Positions 1 to 7,973 of a stretch of 47,597 nucleotides of DNA are shown here, in pieces. Numbering within the stretch: the first letter of the stretch is position 1; each line of letters begins with the position of its first letter. The DNA is taken from positions 1 to 47,597 of IMG/VR virus record IMGVR_UViG_3300047667_000608; one strand, written 5' to 3'. The notes under the pieces are model-generated. The model was not told the origin of the DNA and ran no database searches. It saw only the letters and a program-made list of their open reading frames with translations. The translations under genes and the position numbers were made by a program. The stretch is from a virus.

Positions 1-270
1 GGGGGGTGGGGGGGGGGCCCCCCCCTCGGCCCCTAGTCATTTCACCGCGTCCCCGATACCCCTCCCTGCATAGTCCCCTCCACCCTACTACATGGACGCC
101 CTGTGCCCCCGTGCCCCTGCGCACCCGCCTAGCTATGTGTACCGCCCACTATGCCGCCTGTGCACCCGTACCCCCACGGGGCTGGCCCGCGTGCGCCCCT
201 GTGCCCCTGTGCACCTGCCCGCGTGCGCCCCCGTGTACATGCAGCACTTCCCGTGGCCCCTCGTGTATAC
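1..270. other. Gene-free C-rich low-complexity left end
   Basis: No credible gene lies here. The segment begins with a G-run/C-run and continues as C-rich sequence in which short units of the kind GTGCCCC and TGCGCACC recur between about 90 and 250. With the ends joined it continues the gene-free stretch after 47345, placing a non-coding region of over 500 bp just upstream of nusG-like and terS. A packaging site near terS would be a natural occupant, but nothing in the sequence proves it. Confidence 0.5.
26..151. repeat. Terminal direct repeat, left copy (126 bp)
   Basis: Bases 26-151 are identical to bases 47472-47597 at the other end of the window. This shows that the contig closes on itself, either as a circular assembly with an overlap or as a molecule with terminal redundancy. 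Upstream of the repeat the two copies differ: the left copy is preceded by a G-run followed by a C-run, the right copy by a short T. The length is close to a common assembler k-mer overlap, so it need not be a biological terminal repeat. Confidence 0.9.
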
Positions 271-299
271 TTGACAGCCCCGTCTTCACGTGGTATGGT
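271..299 (+). promoter_or_regulatory. Predicted late promoter (-35 TTGACA, -10 TATGGT)
   Basis: TTGACA at 271-276 and TATGGT at 294-299 are separated by 17 bp, and the spacer ends in ACGTGG, as in many other promoters of this genome. Transcription would begin at about 305-307, at the start codon of the NusG-like gene. It is the only clear rightward promoter found ahead of the late block. Confidence 0.7.
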
Positions 300-305
300 A
301 CATGT

Positions 306-839
306 ATGGAACAGTCGCCTAAGAAATCATGGTATATTATGCGAGTGGCCTCGGGTTCCGAGGCTGATGTTTATGAGATGTTGAGTCCGTTGTTCCCCGT
401 GGTTGTGCCAATGATGGTACGTACAGACGTTATACGAAAAATGCGAATCATCCGACGCGTGTTGGCTCCAATGCTTGCAGGCTACGTGTTCATCCGTCTG
501 ACCTCCCCAGCCGACGTTGTACACCGCCCCATGAAGTCGTATGGCTTCCTACGCAGCGACACGGGTCGGATGGTGTCATTAACTGATACCCAAATGGACG
601 ACCTAATTGAACTGGAAGAGGGCCTCACAGCCGTTCTCCCGAAATTGTCTAAAGAGGCCCTGATCCAAAAACAGATTGCTTTCGCGGTGGGTCAGGACTT
701 ACAATGGACGTCACTTTTCGGGGGCCTCGTCATGAGAATCCTCGAAGTCCTAAAAGATGCAATCGTGGTCTCTGCACCCGTTCCAAGTGGACGGTTGAAG
801 ATAGCACGGGATCATTATGGGGCGCTCGAAGCCATCTGA
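306..839 (+). CDS. NusG/RfaH-like transcription elongation factor
   Basis: The 177-residue product carries an NGN-type domain: SWYIMRVASGSE at residues 8-19 matches the WYvv....G.E opening of NusG, and the stretch LAPMLAGYVFIRL followed by a SYGFLRSD segment matches the PLFPGYvFv...GV.gFl core. The C-terminal third could be a KOW-like beta domain. Such proteins bind RNA polymerase and suppress pausing or termination. Start: ATG at 306 is in frame, but no Shine-Dalgarno precedes it and the -10 box ends at 299, so the message may be leaderless. An upstream in-frame extension would be C-rich, repetitive and not protein-like. As first gene of the late operon it may act as a processivity or antitermination factor for the 22-kb transcript; that role is inferred. 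Confidence 0.75.
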   Translation: MEQSPKKSWYIMRVASGSEADVYEMLSPLFPVVVPMMVRTDVIRKMRIIRRVLAPMLAGYVFIRLTSPADVVHRPMKSYGFLRSDTGRMVSLTDTQMDDLIELEEGLTAVLPKLSKEALIQKQIAFAVGQDLQWTSLFGGLVMRILEVLKDAIVVSAPVPSGRLKIARDHYGALEAI

Positions 840-906
840 TGGGGGCCTTCGGGCTTGCCACGGGCTTCTGCCTTCGGGCACAACCGATCAACTCGGAGTT
901 GGAATT

Positions 907-1395
907 ATGGAAGTACAGTCGATCTTTGAGGAATACCCCGACTTGCTGGAGCCAAACTTCATCAACGACTATAGCTTTCGTGACTGTCATTCACGTATGG
1001 GTTCTGGGGCCAACGACTTCTCTACACTCGATGTTGCGGTGGCGCTGATCCGCTCCGAGGGGGAAATCAAGGGCTCCGCAGACTATTTGGGTCGTTCGCG
1101 TACTGCTACGGCCAATTTCGTGGCAAAGGACCGCATGCTTCGCGAGCTGCAAGGGGAAATCGAAGAGAGCTTCTTGGACGTAGTGGAATCCAACGCCCGC
1201 ATCTTGGCGCTCAAGGGCGACAAAGAAATGATCAAGTTTACCCTGCAGACGCGCGGTAAAGCACGGGGTTACTCCACACGGACCGAGACAACCGGACCGG
1301 AAGGTGGCCCACTGCAAATGATCCACTCCGACATGGATGCGAAAGAAGCCGCCGAGGCTTACGCTGCGAGTTTGAATAACACAGATGGCGCTTGA
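907..1395 (+). CDS. terS: Terminase small subunit
   Basis: The 162-residue protein begins at ATG 907, eight bases after GGAG (895-898); longer upstream extensions are not protein-like. The middle has the helix-rich pattern of phage TerS proteins, with a DNA-binding-like segment (SADYLGRSRTATANFVAKD) and a helical oligomerisation region followed by LALKGDKEMIKFTLQTRGKARGY, a common C-terminal TerS signature. TerS recognises the packaging site and loads TerL. The terL start codon lies inside the last codons, so the two are translationally coupled. Family placement rests on position and pattern, as TerS sequences diverge strongly. Confidence 0.85.
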   Translation: MEVQSIFEEYPDLLEPNFINDYSFRDCHSRMGSGANDFSTLDVAVALIRSEGEIKGSADYLGRSRTATANFVAKDRMLRELQGEIEESFLDVVESNARILALKGDKEMIKFTLQTRGKARGYSTRTETTGPEGGPLQMIHSDMDAKEAAEAYAASLNNTDGA

Positions 1396-3115
1396 TCGGA
1401 CATTCGTTCCGGCCCCCATGGCTGCGACCCACGAAACGTGGCCACCGAATTACACCACGGTGTTCCAGTGGCGTCAGCAGCAATTAGAGAAGATGCGGAA
1501 CGATCCCGACATCATGGCAGGGGCCTTGGAATACTACCGGACGCGCCCAGTCGAGTTCATCCTGCATTGGGTAGACACATACGACCCTCGGAAGGCCTCA
1601 CAGGGGCTCCCAACGTACATGCCTTTCATCATGTTCGAGCGTCAGGTGCAGTACATTGAGTTCCTAGAGCGGCTGCAAAAAGCAGAAGCCAACGGCCTCG
1701 TAGAAAAATGCCGCGATGCTGGCGTGACTTGGATTTCGGTGGCCTATTCGTGGCACTCGTGGCGCTTCAAAACAGGCGTTTCGATCGGTTGGGGCTCACG
1801 CAAGGAACAGTTGGTCGATAAGATCGGCGACGTAGATAGCATACTCGAAAAGATGCGTGTGATTTCGAAGCGCATGCCAAAAGAATTCTTACCTAGGGAC
1901 TTTAACCCACGGATACACCAAGGGTACATGAAGTTCGTCAACCCCGAGAAAGGTTCCACCGTTACAGGTGAAGCCGGAGACAACATCGGGCGTGGTGGCC
2001 GTAAGTCGATCTACTTTAAAGACGAAAGCGCGCACTACGAACGGCCCGAGTTGATCGAAGCCTCCTTGGGGGACAACACGAACACACAAGTGGACATTTC
2101 GTCCGTCAACGGCCTAGGTAACGTGTTCCATAGACGCCGCGAATCAGGAGTCGACTGGGACGAAACAGTAGTGATGGAAAAGGCCGAGACGTACGTTTTC
2201 GTTTTCGATTGGTCCGACCACCCCGACAAAGATCAGGTATGGTACGACCGACGCAAGGCCAAAGCCCGCGCGGATGGTTTGCTCCACATCTTCGCGCAAG
2301 AGGTCGACCGGAAATACGACTCGTCTGTTGTAGGTACTATTATCCCCTCTGAGTGGGTGGACGCAGCAGTAGACGCGCACTTGAAACTAGGGTTTACGGC
2401 GTCTGGGAAGGCCTACGCGGGTCTGGACGTGGCCGATGGGGGCAGCGACAGCAACGCCCTAGCAGGTCGGAAGGGCCCAGTGCTCCTATTTTGTGACGGC
2501 TGGGGGTCCTCAGACGTTGACGACACGGGGGAATCAACCCGACGCGTTGTCGAAGGGCTTGAGGGCCTCAACGAGCCTTGGAGCGTACAATACGACTGCA
2601 TCGGGGTCGGTTCCGGTGTGAAAGCCGAAGTTAATCGTCTCACGGCCCTGCCAAAAAATGACCCGAAGCGCATGCCCGACCACATTGAGTTCGCCCCTTG
2701 GGCAGCTTCGGCAGAGCCTCTCGACAAAGACAAGCACATCGCGACACTGGAGAATGGCCTACCCGATCGTAAATCCCCCAAGAATGGCGATGTTTTCTTT
2801 GGTATGAAAGATCAGGGCTGGTTCAAGCTAGCAGACAGGTTCCGCAAGACGTGGCGGATGATTAACGAGGGCGTTGAATACCCACACGAGGAACTCATCA
2901 GTCTCCCTTCGGACCTTGAGAACCTAGAGCAGATCAAGAAAGAATTGTCCCAAGCCACCATGGGCCATTCGTTCGGCGCTCACAAAATGCGCGTGAACAA
3001 GTCGCCAAAAGGCACGAAATCGCCGAACAACGCAGACGCTATTGTGATGGCGTTCTGGCCCGTAACAACTGCCGAATTCCACTTTGGCATGATATTGAGC
3101 AAGAGGAACCGATGA
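1385..3115 (+). CDS. terL: Terminase large subunit (packaging ATPase-nuclease)
   Basis: The 576-residue motor protein has a degenerate Walker A (KCRDAGVTW, residues 108-116), a Walker B with catalytic Glu (SIYFKDESAH, 208-217) and a C-terminal RNase H-like nuclease starting GLDVADGGSDSNA (346-358), with a later NADAIVMAFW segment. It translocates DNA into the prohead and cuts it. ATG 1385 overlaps the terS stop by 11 bp and has no clear ribosome site of its own, which suggests coupling; ATG 1418 is an alternative start. Its stop overlaps the portal start as ATGA. Confidence 0.95.
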   Translation: MALDRTFVPAPMAATHETWPPNYTTVFQWRQQQLEKMRNDPDIMAGALEYYRTRPVEFILHWVDTYDPRKASQGLPTYMPFIMFERQVQYIEFLERLQKAEANGLVEKCRDAGVTWISVAYSWHSWRFKTGVSIGWGSRKEQLVDKIGDVDSILEKMRVISKRMPKEFLPRDFNPRIHQGYMKFVNPEKGSTVTGEAGDNIGRGGRKSIYFKDESAHYERPELIEASLGDNTNTQVDISSVNGLGNVFHRRRESGVDWDETVVMEKAETYVFVFDWSDHPDKDQVWYDRRKAKARADGLLHIFAQEVDRKYDSSVVGTIIPSEWVDAAVDAHLKLGFTASGKAYAGLDVADGGSDSNALAGRKGPVLLFCDGWGSSDVDDTGESTRRVVEGLEGLNEPWSVQYDCIGVGSGVKAEVNRLTALPKNDPKRMPDHIEFAPWAASAEPLDKDKHIATLENGLPDRKSPKNGDVFFGMKDQGWFKLADRFRKTWRMINEGVEYPHEELISLPSDLENLEQIKKELSQATMGHSFGAHKMRVNKSPKGTKSPNNADAIVMAFWPVTTAEFHFGMILSKRNR

Positions 3116-4524
3116 AAACTGTTGAAGCCCTCATGAACAGAGTACGGGACGTGTCCCGTATGTTCCCAGGATTCTTGGGGGATCGTACTGGTCACACGCA
3201 CAAGGCTGATTTCAAGTGGCCCGATGTCGTTACGTTCCAGATGGCCTTCGACATGTACAACCGCAATGGTCTTGCCGAAGCGGCTATTGAGCGCACTGTG
3301 TTGAAGACTTGGGCTACTACGCCACGTTTTCAAGAGGATTCCGATCCTGAGGAGACCCCCAGTGAAAAGACCGTGCGCGAGCATTTGGCTTCGATCCGGT
3401 TCTGGCAGCGTGTAGCAGATGCCGACCGCCGTTCCATGGTCGGGGGCTATGCAGGTGTGATACTCCGTGTGGCCGATGGGAAGTTGTGGGATCAGCCCCT
3501 GAGTTCCAGTAATGGCGGCGTCGAGAATCTTGTCGAGGTCATCCCAGCGTGGCGCAGTCAGCTGACAGTAGAATCGTGGGACTATGACCAGAAGTCAGAC
3601 ACCTACGGCGAACCACTCATGTACCATTTCAGAGAGATTGAAGTGGCTACTACTAACGATCCTGATTCGGTCAATCCCAAGTCCCGTCAGGTTAAGATTC
3701 ACCCAAGTCGGGTCGTGATTTTTTCAAAAGATGGTACTGTCGAAGCTCGTTCGGCGCTGACGGCAGGCTACAACGCGCTAATGGACTGTGAGAAGATCAG
3801 TGGCGCAGGTGGCGAGGGCTTTTGGAAGATCGCCAAGGCGTCACCCTACATCGAGATTGATAAGGAAGTCAGCCTCGACGAGTTGGCTAAGGGCATGGGC
3901 GTCAAGGCCGACGAAGTACTCGACAAGATGAACGACCAGTTGGACGATTACCAAAAAGGCTTCGACAAGATGATGTTGTTGCACGGCTTGAAAGCAACGA
4001 ACCCGCAGATTATCATGCCCTCGCCCGAGCATTTCTTCGGTACGTCTCTGCAGATTTTCGCGGCGTCTTTTCTGATCCCCGTCAAAATCCTCGTAGGGTC
4101 ACAAACTGGCGAACGTGCCAGCCAAGAAGACGGCAAGGAATGGGTCACAGTTAACACGGCCCGTCGTGCGGATTCCGTGTTGCCCGTAATCCAAGAAATC
4201 CTCACGAGGCTTAAGTCTCACGGGCTGATGCCTTCGGGAGACTGGTTCATCGATTGGGAGCCACTTTCGGCTAACGGGGCTGAACAACGTTCCAGCCGTG
4301 CACAATCTATGGCCGACGTCAACTTCAAGTCCGGACAGTACGGCGACATTATTGTGTTTACGGACGATGAAATCCGTGAAGTCTCGGGCTTCCCACCACT
4401 CACGACAGAACAGCGTAATACACTGGCCAAGTTAAAAGCAGCCAGCGACGCAGCTAAGACAGAGCCCGACCCGACAAACGAAGACCCTGACCCTGAGGAG
4501 ACTAGCGATGCCGATACTGAGTAG
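3112..4524 (+). CDS. Portal protein (DUF1073-like)
   Basis: The 470-residue protein matches the DUF1073-type portal family: an N-terminal FQMAFDMYNRNGLAEAAIERTVLKTWATTPRF segment, a RRSMVGGYAGVILRV strand region, and a central stretch with a LVGSQTGERASQEDGKEW signature. The C-terminal tail is acidic and rich in Pro, Asp and Glu. Portals form the dodecameric DNA gate at one capsid vertex and dock TerL and the neck proteins. Position directly after terL and before the protease gene supports the call. The start overlaps the terL stop by 4 bp and the end overlaps the next gene by 17 bp. Confidence 0.9.
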   Translation: MKTVEALMNRVRDVSRMFPGFLGDRTGHTHKADFKWPDVVTFQMAFDMYNRNGLAEAAIERTVLKTWATTPRFQEDSDPEETPSEKTVREHLASIRFWQRVADADRRSMVGGYAGVILRVADGKLWDQPLSSSNGGVENLVEVIPAWRSQLTVESWDYDQKSDTYGEPLMYHFREIEVATTNDPDSVNPKSRQVKIHPSRVVIFSKDGTVEARSALTAGYNALMDCEKISGAGGEGFWKIAKASPYIEIDKEVSLDELAKGMGVKADEVLDKMNDQLDDYQKGFDKMMLLHGLKATNPQIIMPSPEHFFGTSLQIFAASFLIPVKILVGSQTGERASQEDGKEWVTVNTARRADSVLPVIQEILTRLKSHGLMPSGDWFIDWEPLSANGAEQRSSRAQSMADVNFKSGQYGDIIVFTDDEIREVSGFPPLTTEQRNTLAKLKAASDAAKTEPDPTNEDPDPEETSDADTE

Positions 4525-5704
4525 CCCACCAGCAACAGTTCGAGTTAACATCGCGTCTGTGGCTAATTCCATTGCCGCGTACAAGACCGTACTGAATAAT
4601 CGAGACATTTGGGTCTTGCCTTCGGTGACCATGCCCGACGATATCATCATGAATGACGTCAAGTACCCTGCTGATGAGATTAAGAATTCTTTCATGTCCT
4701 TGGATCAGACGCCTGCGCCGATGGGCCACCCTCTGGTAGACGGGAAATTTGTAAGCGCGTCCCACCCCTTGGGTCTGAACCTCGCCTACGCAGGCGCTTG
4801 GAACTCCAACCCCCGTCAGAAAAATGGCCGTGTTTTCATGGACAAAATGGTGGACATTGAAGTGGCCCAACAGTCTGAGAAAGGTCGCCGCCTTCTTAAT
4901 GCTATTGAACAGGGGGAGCCGATCCACACTTCTACAGGGCTGTATTGTTGGCTTGAGAACTCTGAGAACGCCGATCACAAGTTCATCGCACGTGGGATCA
5001 AGTTCGACCACGACGCGATTTTGCTGGACGAGGAAGGCGCTGCCACCCCCGAGAAGGGTGTGGGTATATTTGTCAACCGCGAGGGCTCACAAGAAGTCAG
5101 CGTCATCAATTCATCCCTCAATTGGGATGAAAACGGTCTAGACTGGGCGGGTCTGGACATACTCAACGAACTGAAAAATGCGGACCCCAAGACCGCATGG
5201 GAAAACATCACGCTGCAGCTAAAAGCTTTGTTCCACAAGGCTGCTGAAACCACTGAAACCACTGAAACTGGAGACTTAGATATGACTACCGAAAACCCAA
5301 TCCTCAAGCAAATCCTTGACCAAATCAACACCGTGGCTGCGTCTGTTGCGACGCTGGCTACAACTGTTGGCGACCAGAACGTTACCACCAACGCGGCTTT
5401 GAAGACAGTCACCGACGATGTTACGACGCTTACCACCGCACATAACGCCGCTGCGGAATTGGGCAAAGCCGCTGAATTGAAAGTGCACTCAGACGCTGCC
5501 GCCAAAGTTGTGAAAGCTGGCCTCTTGCCTGCCGAAGCCGCTGCCGAGGCACCTATCGGAACGCTGAACGCTTTGATCAATACAATCAAAGACCCGAAGA
5601 AGGCCACCCCTTTGAACGCTTTCGGGGGCGCTAGCACGGACGATACCGACGAGTTCGCGAGCATGGACTTGAACGCGCACTTCGACGACAAAAAGACGGC
5701 CTAA
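4508..5704 (+). CDS. Capsid maturation protease-scaffold fusion (DUF2213-like)
   Basis: The 398-residue product has two parts. Residues 1 to about 190 resemble DUF2213-type prohead proteases, with TPAPMGHPLVDGKFVSASHPLG early on and STGLYCWLENSE followed by KFDHDAILLDEEGAATP later. Residues from about 240 on are low-complexity, Thr/Ala-rich and helical, as expected of a scaffold. The enzyme trims head proteins during assembly. The two parts are joined by a Thr/Glu-rich linker just before an internal start at 5282. Catalytic residues cannot be assigned with certainty; His and Ser within the first 130 residues are candidates. Confidence 0.8.
   Translation: MPILSSPPATVRVNIASVANSIAAYKTVLNNRDIWVLPSVTMPDDIIMNDVKYPADEIKNSFMSLDQTPAPMGHPLVDGKFVSASHPLGLNLAYAGAWNSNPRQKNGRVFMDKMVDIEVAQQSEKGRRLLNAIEQGEPIHTSTGLYCWLENSENADHKFIARGIKFDHDAILLDEEGAATPEKGVGIFVNREGSQEVSVINSSLNWDENGLDWAGLDILNELKNADPKTAWENITLQLKALFHKAAETTETTETGDLDMTTENPILKQILDQINTVAASVATLATTVGDQNVTTNAALKTVTDDVTTLTTAHNAAAELGKAAELKVHSDAAAKVVKAGLLPAEAAAEAPIGTLNALINTIKDPKKATPLNAFGGASTDDTDEFASMDLNAHFDDKKTA
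5282..5704 (+). CDS. Nested scaffold protein from an internal in-frame start
   Basis: ATG 5282 is in frame with the protease gene (residue 259, MTTENPILKQILDQ) and is preceded by GGAGA at 5270-5274 with seven bases of spacing, a better ribosome site than many true starts here. The 140-residue product would be the scaffold half alone: helical, Ala/Thr-rich, predicted coiled coil. This matches the lambda C/Nu3 design, in which free scaffold is made from within the protease gene. Only the start signal and gene design are visible; expression is inferred. Confidence 0.65.
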   Translation: MTTENPILKQILDQINTVAASVATLATTVGDQNVTTNAALKTVTDDVTTLTTAHNAAAELGKAAELKVHSDAAAKVVKAGLLPAEAAAEAPIGTLNALINTIKDPKKATPLNAFGGASTDDTDEFASMDLNAHFDDKKTA

Positions 5705-5757
5705 GCCCCCGTCGCTAAACGGCTTAATAGGCCCCCCCTTCCAATTGGAGAAACACA

Positions 5758-6192
5758 ATGGCTAATCGCATCTATCGCGGACCCCTCAACAAGCCCTTCA
5801 CTTCGCGCAATTTGCCCGTAGCAGGGGCCTACCTTCCAGGTATTCTGGTCATCACGAGTGGCGCTGCTCTTACTATGGCCGTCGCTGCTGACATGACTAA
5901 GCGTTTGCTCGTTCTGGCGAATGTTGACTTTGCAGCCCAAGACGTTAACACGGCGTACACGAACGGCGACACGGGCATCGCAATTGAACTCAACCCGAAT
6001 GACCAAGTTCAGTGCCGCTTCGCTGCGGGCACTTACGCCTATGGTGCCGCCCTTACCGTGGGTGCCCTTGGTCGGGTAATCGCCGCTGCCACGGGCAATA
6101 CCATTATCGGTTATTACGATCAGACAGGTGCCACCCTCGCGGCTGGCGACCTTGGCGACGTGATCATTGCCAATGGCACAATCTCAGCTTAA
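5758..6192 (+). CDS. Head decoration/cement protein
   Basis: The 144-residue protein lies between scaffold and major capsid genes, where head decoration proteins normally sit. It is rich in Ala, Gly and Thr, with alternating hydrophobic strands (GAYLPGILVITSG, GALGRVIAAATGNTIIGYY) resembling the beta-barrel cement proteins annotated DUF2190 or gpD-like. It would bind the capsid surface and stabilise the expanded head. GGAGA precedes ATG 5758 with good spacing. The exact family is not certain. Confidence 0.7.
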   Translation: MANRIYRGPLNKPFTSRNLPVAGAYLPGILVITSGAALTMAVAADMTKRLLVLANVDFAAQDVNTAYTNGDTGIAIELNPNDQVQCRFAAGTYAYGAALTVGALGRVIAAATGNTIIGYYDQTGATLAAGDLGDVIIANGTISA

Positions 6193-6199
6193 ATCGGCG

Positions 6200-6223
6200 G
6201 GGCCGCGTCTTTCGGCGTGGCCC
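6200..6223 (+). other. RNA hairpin between decoration and capsid genes
   Basis: GGGCCGCG (6200-6207) pairs with CGTGGCCC (6216-6223), eight pairs with one G-U, around an 8-base loop. No U-tract follows, so it is more likely an mRNA-stabilising or processing hairpin than a terminator. It lies 34 bases before the major capsid start. Confidence 0.5.
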
Positions 6224-6257
6224 TACTTCATACTGGCCTCAAATTAGGAGAGCAAAC

Positions 6258-7244
6258 ATGCTCCGTTTTACACCCACCCAGCAGGCGCTCCTGTTGAATA
6301 ACCGCCGTGGATTCAACCAGCGCCAAGCGCATTTGAATTCTTCGGGCATTTCTATGCTTGGCAATGCCCTCCCTTTGCCCCGTGACGTTTGGGGCCAGTG
6401 GGACCGCGAAGGCGTCGAATTGCAGCGCCAATTGCTGACTGTTTTCAATGACCTCTCGGGCCTGTCGAAAGCCATCCCAATTGGTAAGCTGATGGCGCAC
6501 TTCCAAACGATCAGTGATTCCAGTACGGTCAACGTTTCGTTGGACGGTCGTTCCAAGGCGAAGTCTGACCAGCCTACTTTCGAGTACTTTGGCACGCCAA
6601 TCCCAATCGTCGACAGCACGTTCAGCTTTGGCTGGCGTCAGGTAGAGGCCGCACAAACAGAAGGCGTTGACCTCGAAAGCGCAGGCCGCACGAACGCCAA
6701 CTTCAAGGTCCTCGAAAAGGCCGAGAGCCTCGTTCTGAATGGCGACGCGACGATTGTTTACAACGCTCAGCCGTTGTATGGTCTTCGTAATTACCCATTC
6801 CGCAACACACGCACCACAGGTGTTGCTCTGAATGGCGCAACTGGTCTGCAATGGGTCGCCGAAATCACTGCTACGCTTGGTTTGTTGCACGCGGACAACT
6901 TCAAGGTCCCTGCGGTCTTGTACCTGAACTGGGATGACTGGTTCTACGCGAGCAACACGGACTTCTCGGCGGCGTACCCGAACAAGACCATCGCCCAGCG
7001 CGTTATGGAAACGATGGGTATTGAGCGTATCCTTCCTTCTGACAGCATTGTGGCCAGTGAAATCATCGCTTTGGTTCGTGACCGCCGTGTCGTCGAAGTC
7101 CTGAATGCGATGCCTTTCAGCACTCGTGCACAATACCGCGCCAACCCAGAAGACGAATACGACTTCGTCGTTATGATGGCCGCTGCGTTGCAGATCAAGC
7201 ACGACGCCGAGCAAAATTGCGGCCTTGCGCATTCCACCATCTAA
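6258..7244 (+). CDS. Major capsid protein
   Basis: The 328-residue product starts at ATG 6258 after AGGAG (6246-6250); the open frame extends upstream to 6012 but that part is a shadow of the decoration gene. Length, place after protease and decoration genes, and composition fit an HK97-fold coat. Segments such as FWRQ-type FGWRQVEAAQTEGVDLESAGRT, followed by a LEKAESLVLNGD region and a C-terminal YRANPEDEYDFVVMMAAALQIK, resemble encapsulin-like coat proteins. No fold-defining motif can be proved by eye. A strong hairpin follows the stop. Confidence 0.85.
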   Translation: MLRFTPTQQALLLNNRRGFNQRQAHLNSSGISMLGNALPLPRDVWGQWDREGVELQRQLLTVFNDLSGLSKAIPIGKLMAHFQTISDSSTVNVSLDGRSKAKSDQPTFEYFGTPIPIVDSTFSFGWRQVEAAQTEGVDLESAGRTNANFKVLEKAESLVLNGDATIVYNAQPLYGLRNYPFRNTRTTGVALNGATGLQWVAEITATLGLLHADNFKVPAVLYLNWDDWFYASNTDFSAAYPNKTIAQRVMETMGIERILPSDSIVASEIIALVRDRRVVEVLNAMPFSTRAQYRANPEDEYDFVVMMAAALQIKHDAEQNCGLAHSTI

Positions 7245-7256
7245 ACCCTGAAACCC

Positions 7257-7281
7257 GCCCCAAGGTAATATGCCTTGGGGC
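7257..7281 (+). other. RNA hairpin after the major capsid gene
   Basis: GCCCCAAGG (7257-7265) and CCTTGGGGC (7273-7281) form a perfect 9-bp stem with a 7-base loop. It sits 12 bases after the capsid stop and lacks a U-tract, so partial termination or 3'-end protection of capsid mRNA is more likely than full termination. Confidence 0.6.
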
Positions 7282-7296
7282 CACACGGAGATTGTT

Positions 7297-7515
7297 ATGA
7301 AAATCAAAATCACAAACAAGGGCGTCTACGCCCCCGATCGGGACGGCAAAGAACAGCGCGTCCCAGTTGGCACGGTTATCGACCTCGGAAGCACAACCAC
7401 CCTCCCGCAGAACGTTGTCAACAAATGCGTCATCATCGACACGATCCCCAAACCGGACGACGACGAAGCCGAAGACGCCCCCGCGAAAACGGCTGTTACT
7501 AACCCTAAGAAATAA
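7297..7515 (+). CDS. Small head-associated protein, unknown
   Basis: The 72-residue product starts at ATG 7297 after GGAG (7287-7290); an earlier in-frame start at 7270 lies inside the hairpin loop. The first half looks like a small beta domain (MKIKITNKGVYAPDR, VPVGTVIDLG); the second half is charged and ends in a Lys-rich tail. Similar short proteins between coat and connector genes are common in siphoviruses and often unassigned. Function is not known. Confidence 0.6.
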   Translation: MKIKITNKGVYAPDRDGKEQRVPVGTVIDLGSTTTLPQNVVNKCVIIDTIPKPDDDEAEDAPAKTAVTNPKK

Positions 7516-7532
7516 CCTGATTGGAGGCCCTC

Positions 7533-7973
7533 GTGTACGGAACAACTACAAATATGGTAGCTTACGCTACAGTGCGAGGTCTCACGGTGTTCGATGGAGC
7601 CTCAGCCGAAGTGTTGACGGCTGTTCTGACGAGGGCCTCCGATTACGTAAAGTACCGCTATGTAGCGTATTTTATTAGTGGGTATGACGACACCCTACCA
7701 ATAGTGGAAGAAGCTGCTTATCTGGTGGCCATTGCGGGCATGCAGTCGGCTAGTTTCTTCGACGCTCAGTTCGTGCCTTCAAAGGCCAAGACCCTCGTGC
7801 AGGTGAGCAAAATCCGTTGGCAGCCCAATGTTTCGGAGTTGGGGAATCGGGGGCTAGGTTTCGACGGCCAGTTCAATACGTTGGCACTGGTCGAGGCCAT
7901 GTTCGATCCGTACATCGTGAAAGCGAACGCCATTAAGGCAGGGTTCTGGGTCGTGGGAGGGCCCGCAGCATGA
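7533..7973 (+). CDS. Head-tail connector, DnaT-like family
   Basis: The 146-residue protein resembles the family labelled putative DnaT-like ssDNA-binding protein in phage annotations, which sits at the head-tail connector position: ATVRGLTVFDGASAEVLTAVLTRASDYV, then a hydrophobic helix with YLVAIAGMQ. In phages it most probably acts as the portal adaptor (HK97 gp6-like) rather than in replication. GTG 7533 is chosen because TTGGAGG (7521-7527) precedes it; a TTG at 7521 lies within that ribosome site. It overlaps the next gene as ATGA. Confidence 0.65.
   Translation: MYGTTTNMVAYATVRGLTVFDGASAEVLTAVLTRASDYVKYRYVAYFISGYDDTLPIVEEAAYLVAIAGMQSASFFDAQFVPSKAKTLVQVSKIRWQPNVSELGNRGLGFDGQFNTLALVEAMFDPYIVKANAIKAGFWVVGGPAA

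Noticed and set aside
6-305. In-frame N-terminal extension of the NusG-like gene
   Set aside because: It translates C-rich repeats into Pro/Cys/Arg-rich sequence, lies upstream of the promoter, and half of it is within the terminal repeat. ATG 306 opens a normal NGN domain.
6228-7319. A 363-residue open frame antisense to the major capsid gene
   Set aside because: The capsid frame on the other strand has a ribosome site and protein-like sequence. The antisense frame is a shadow of its codon bias.
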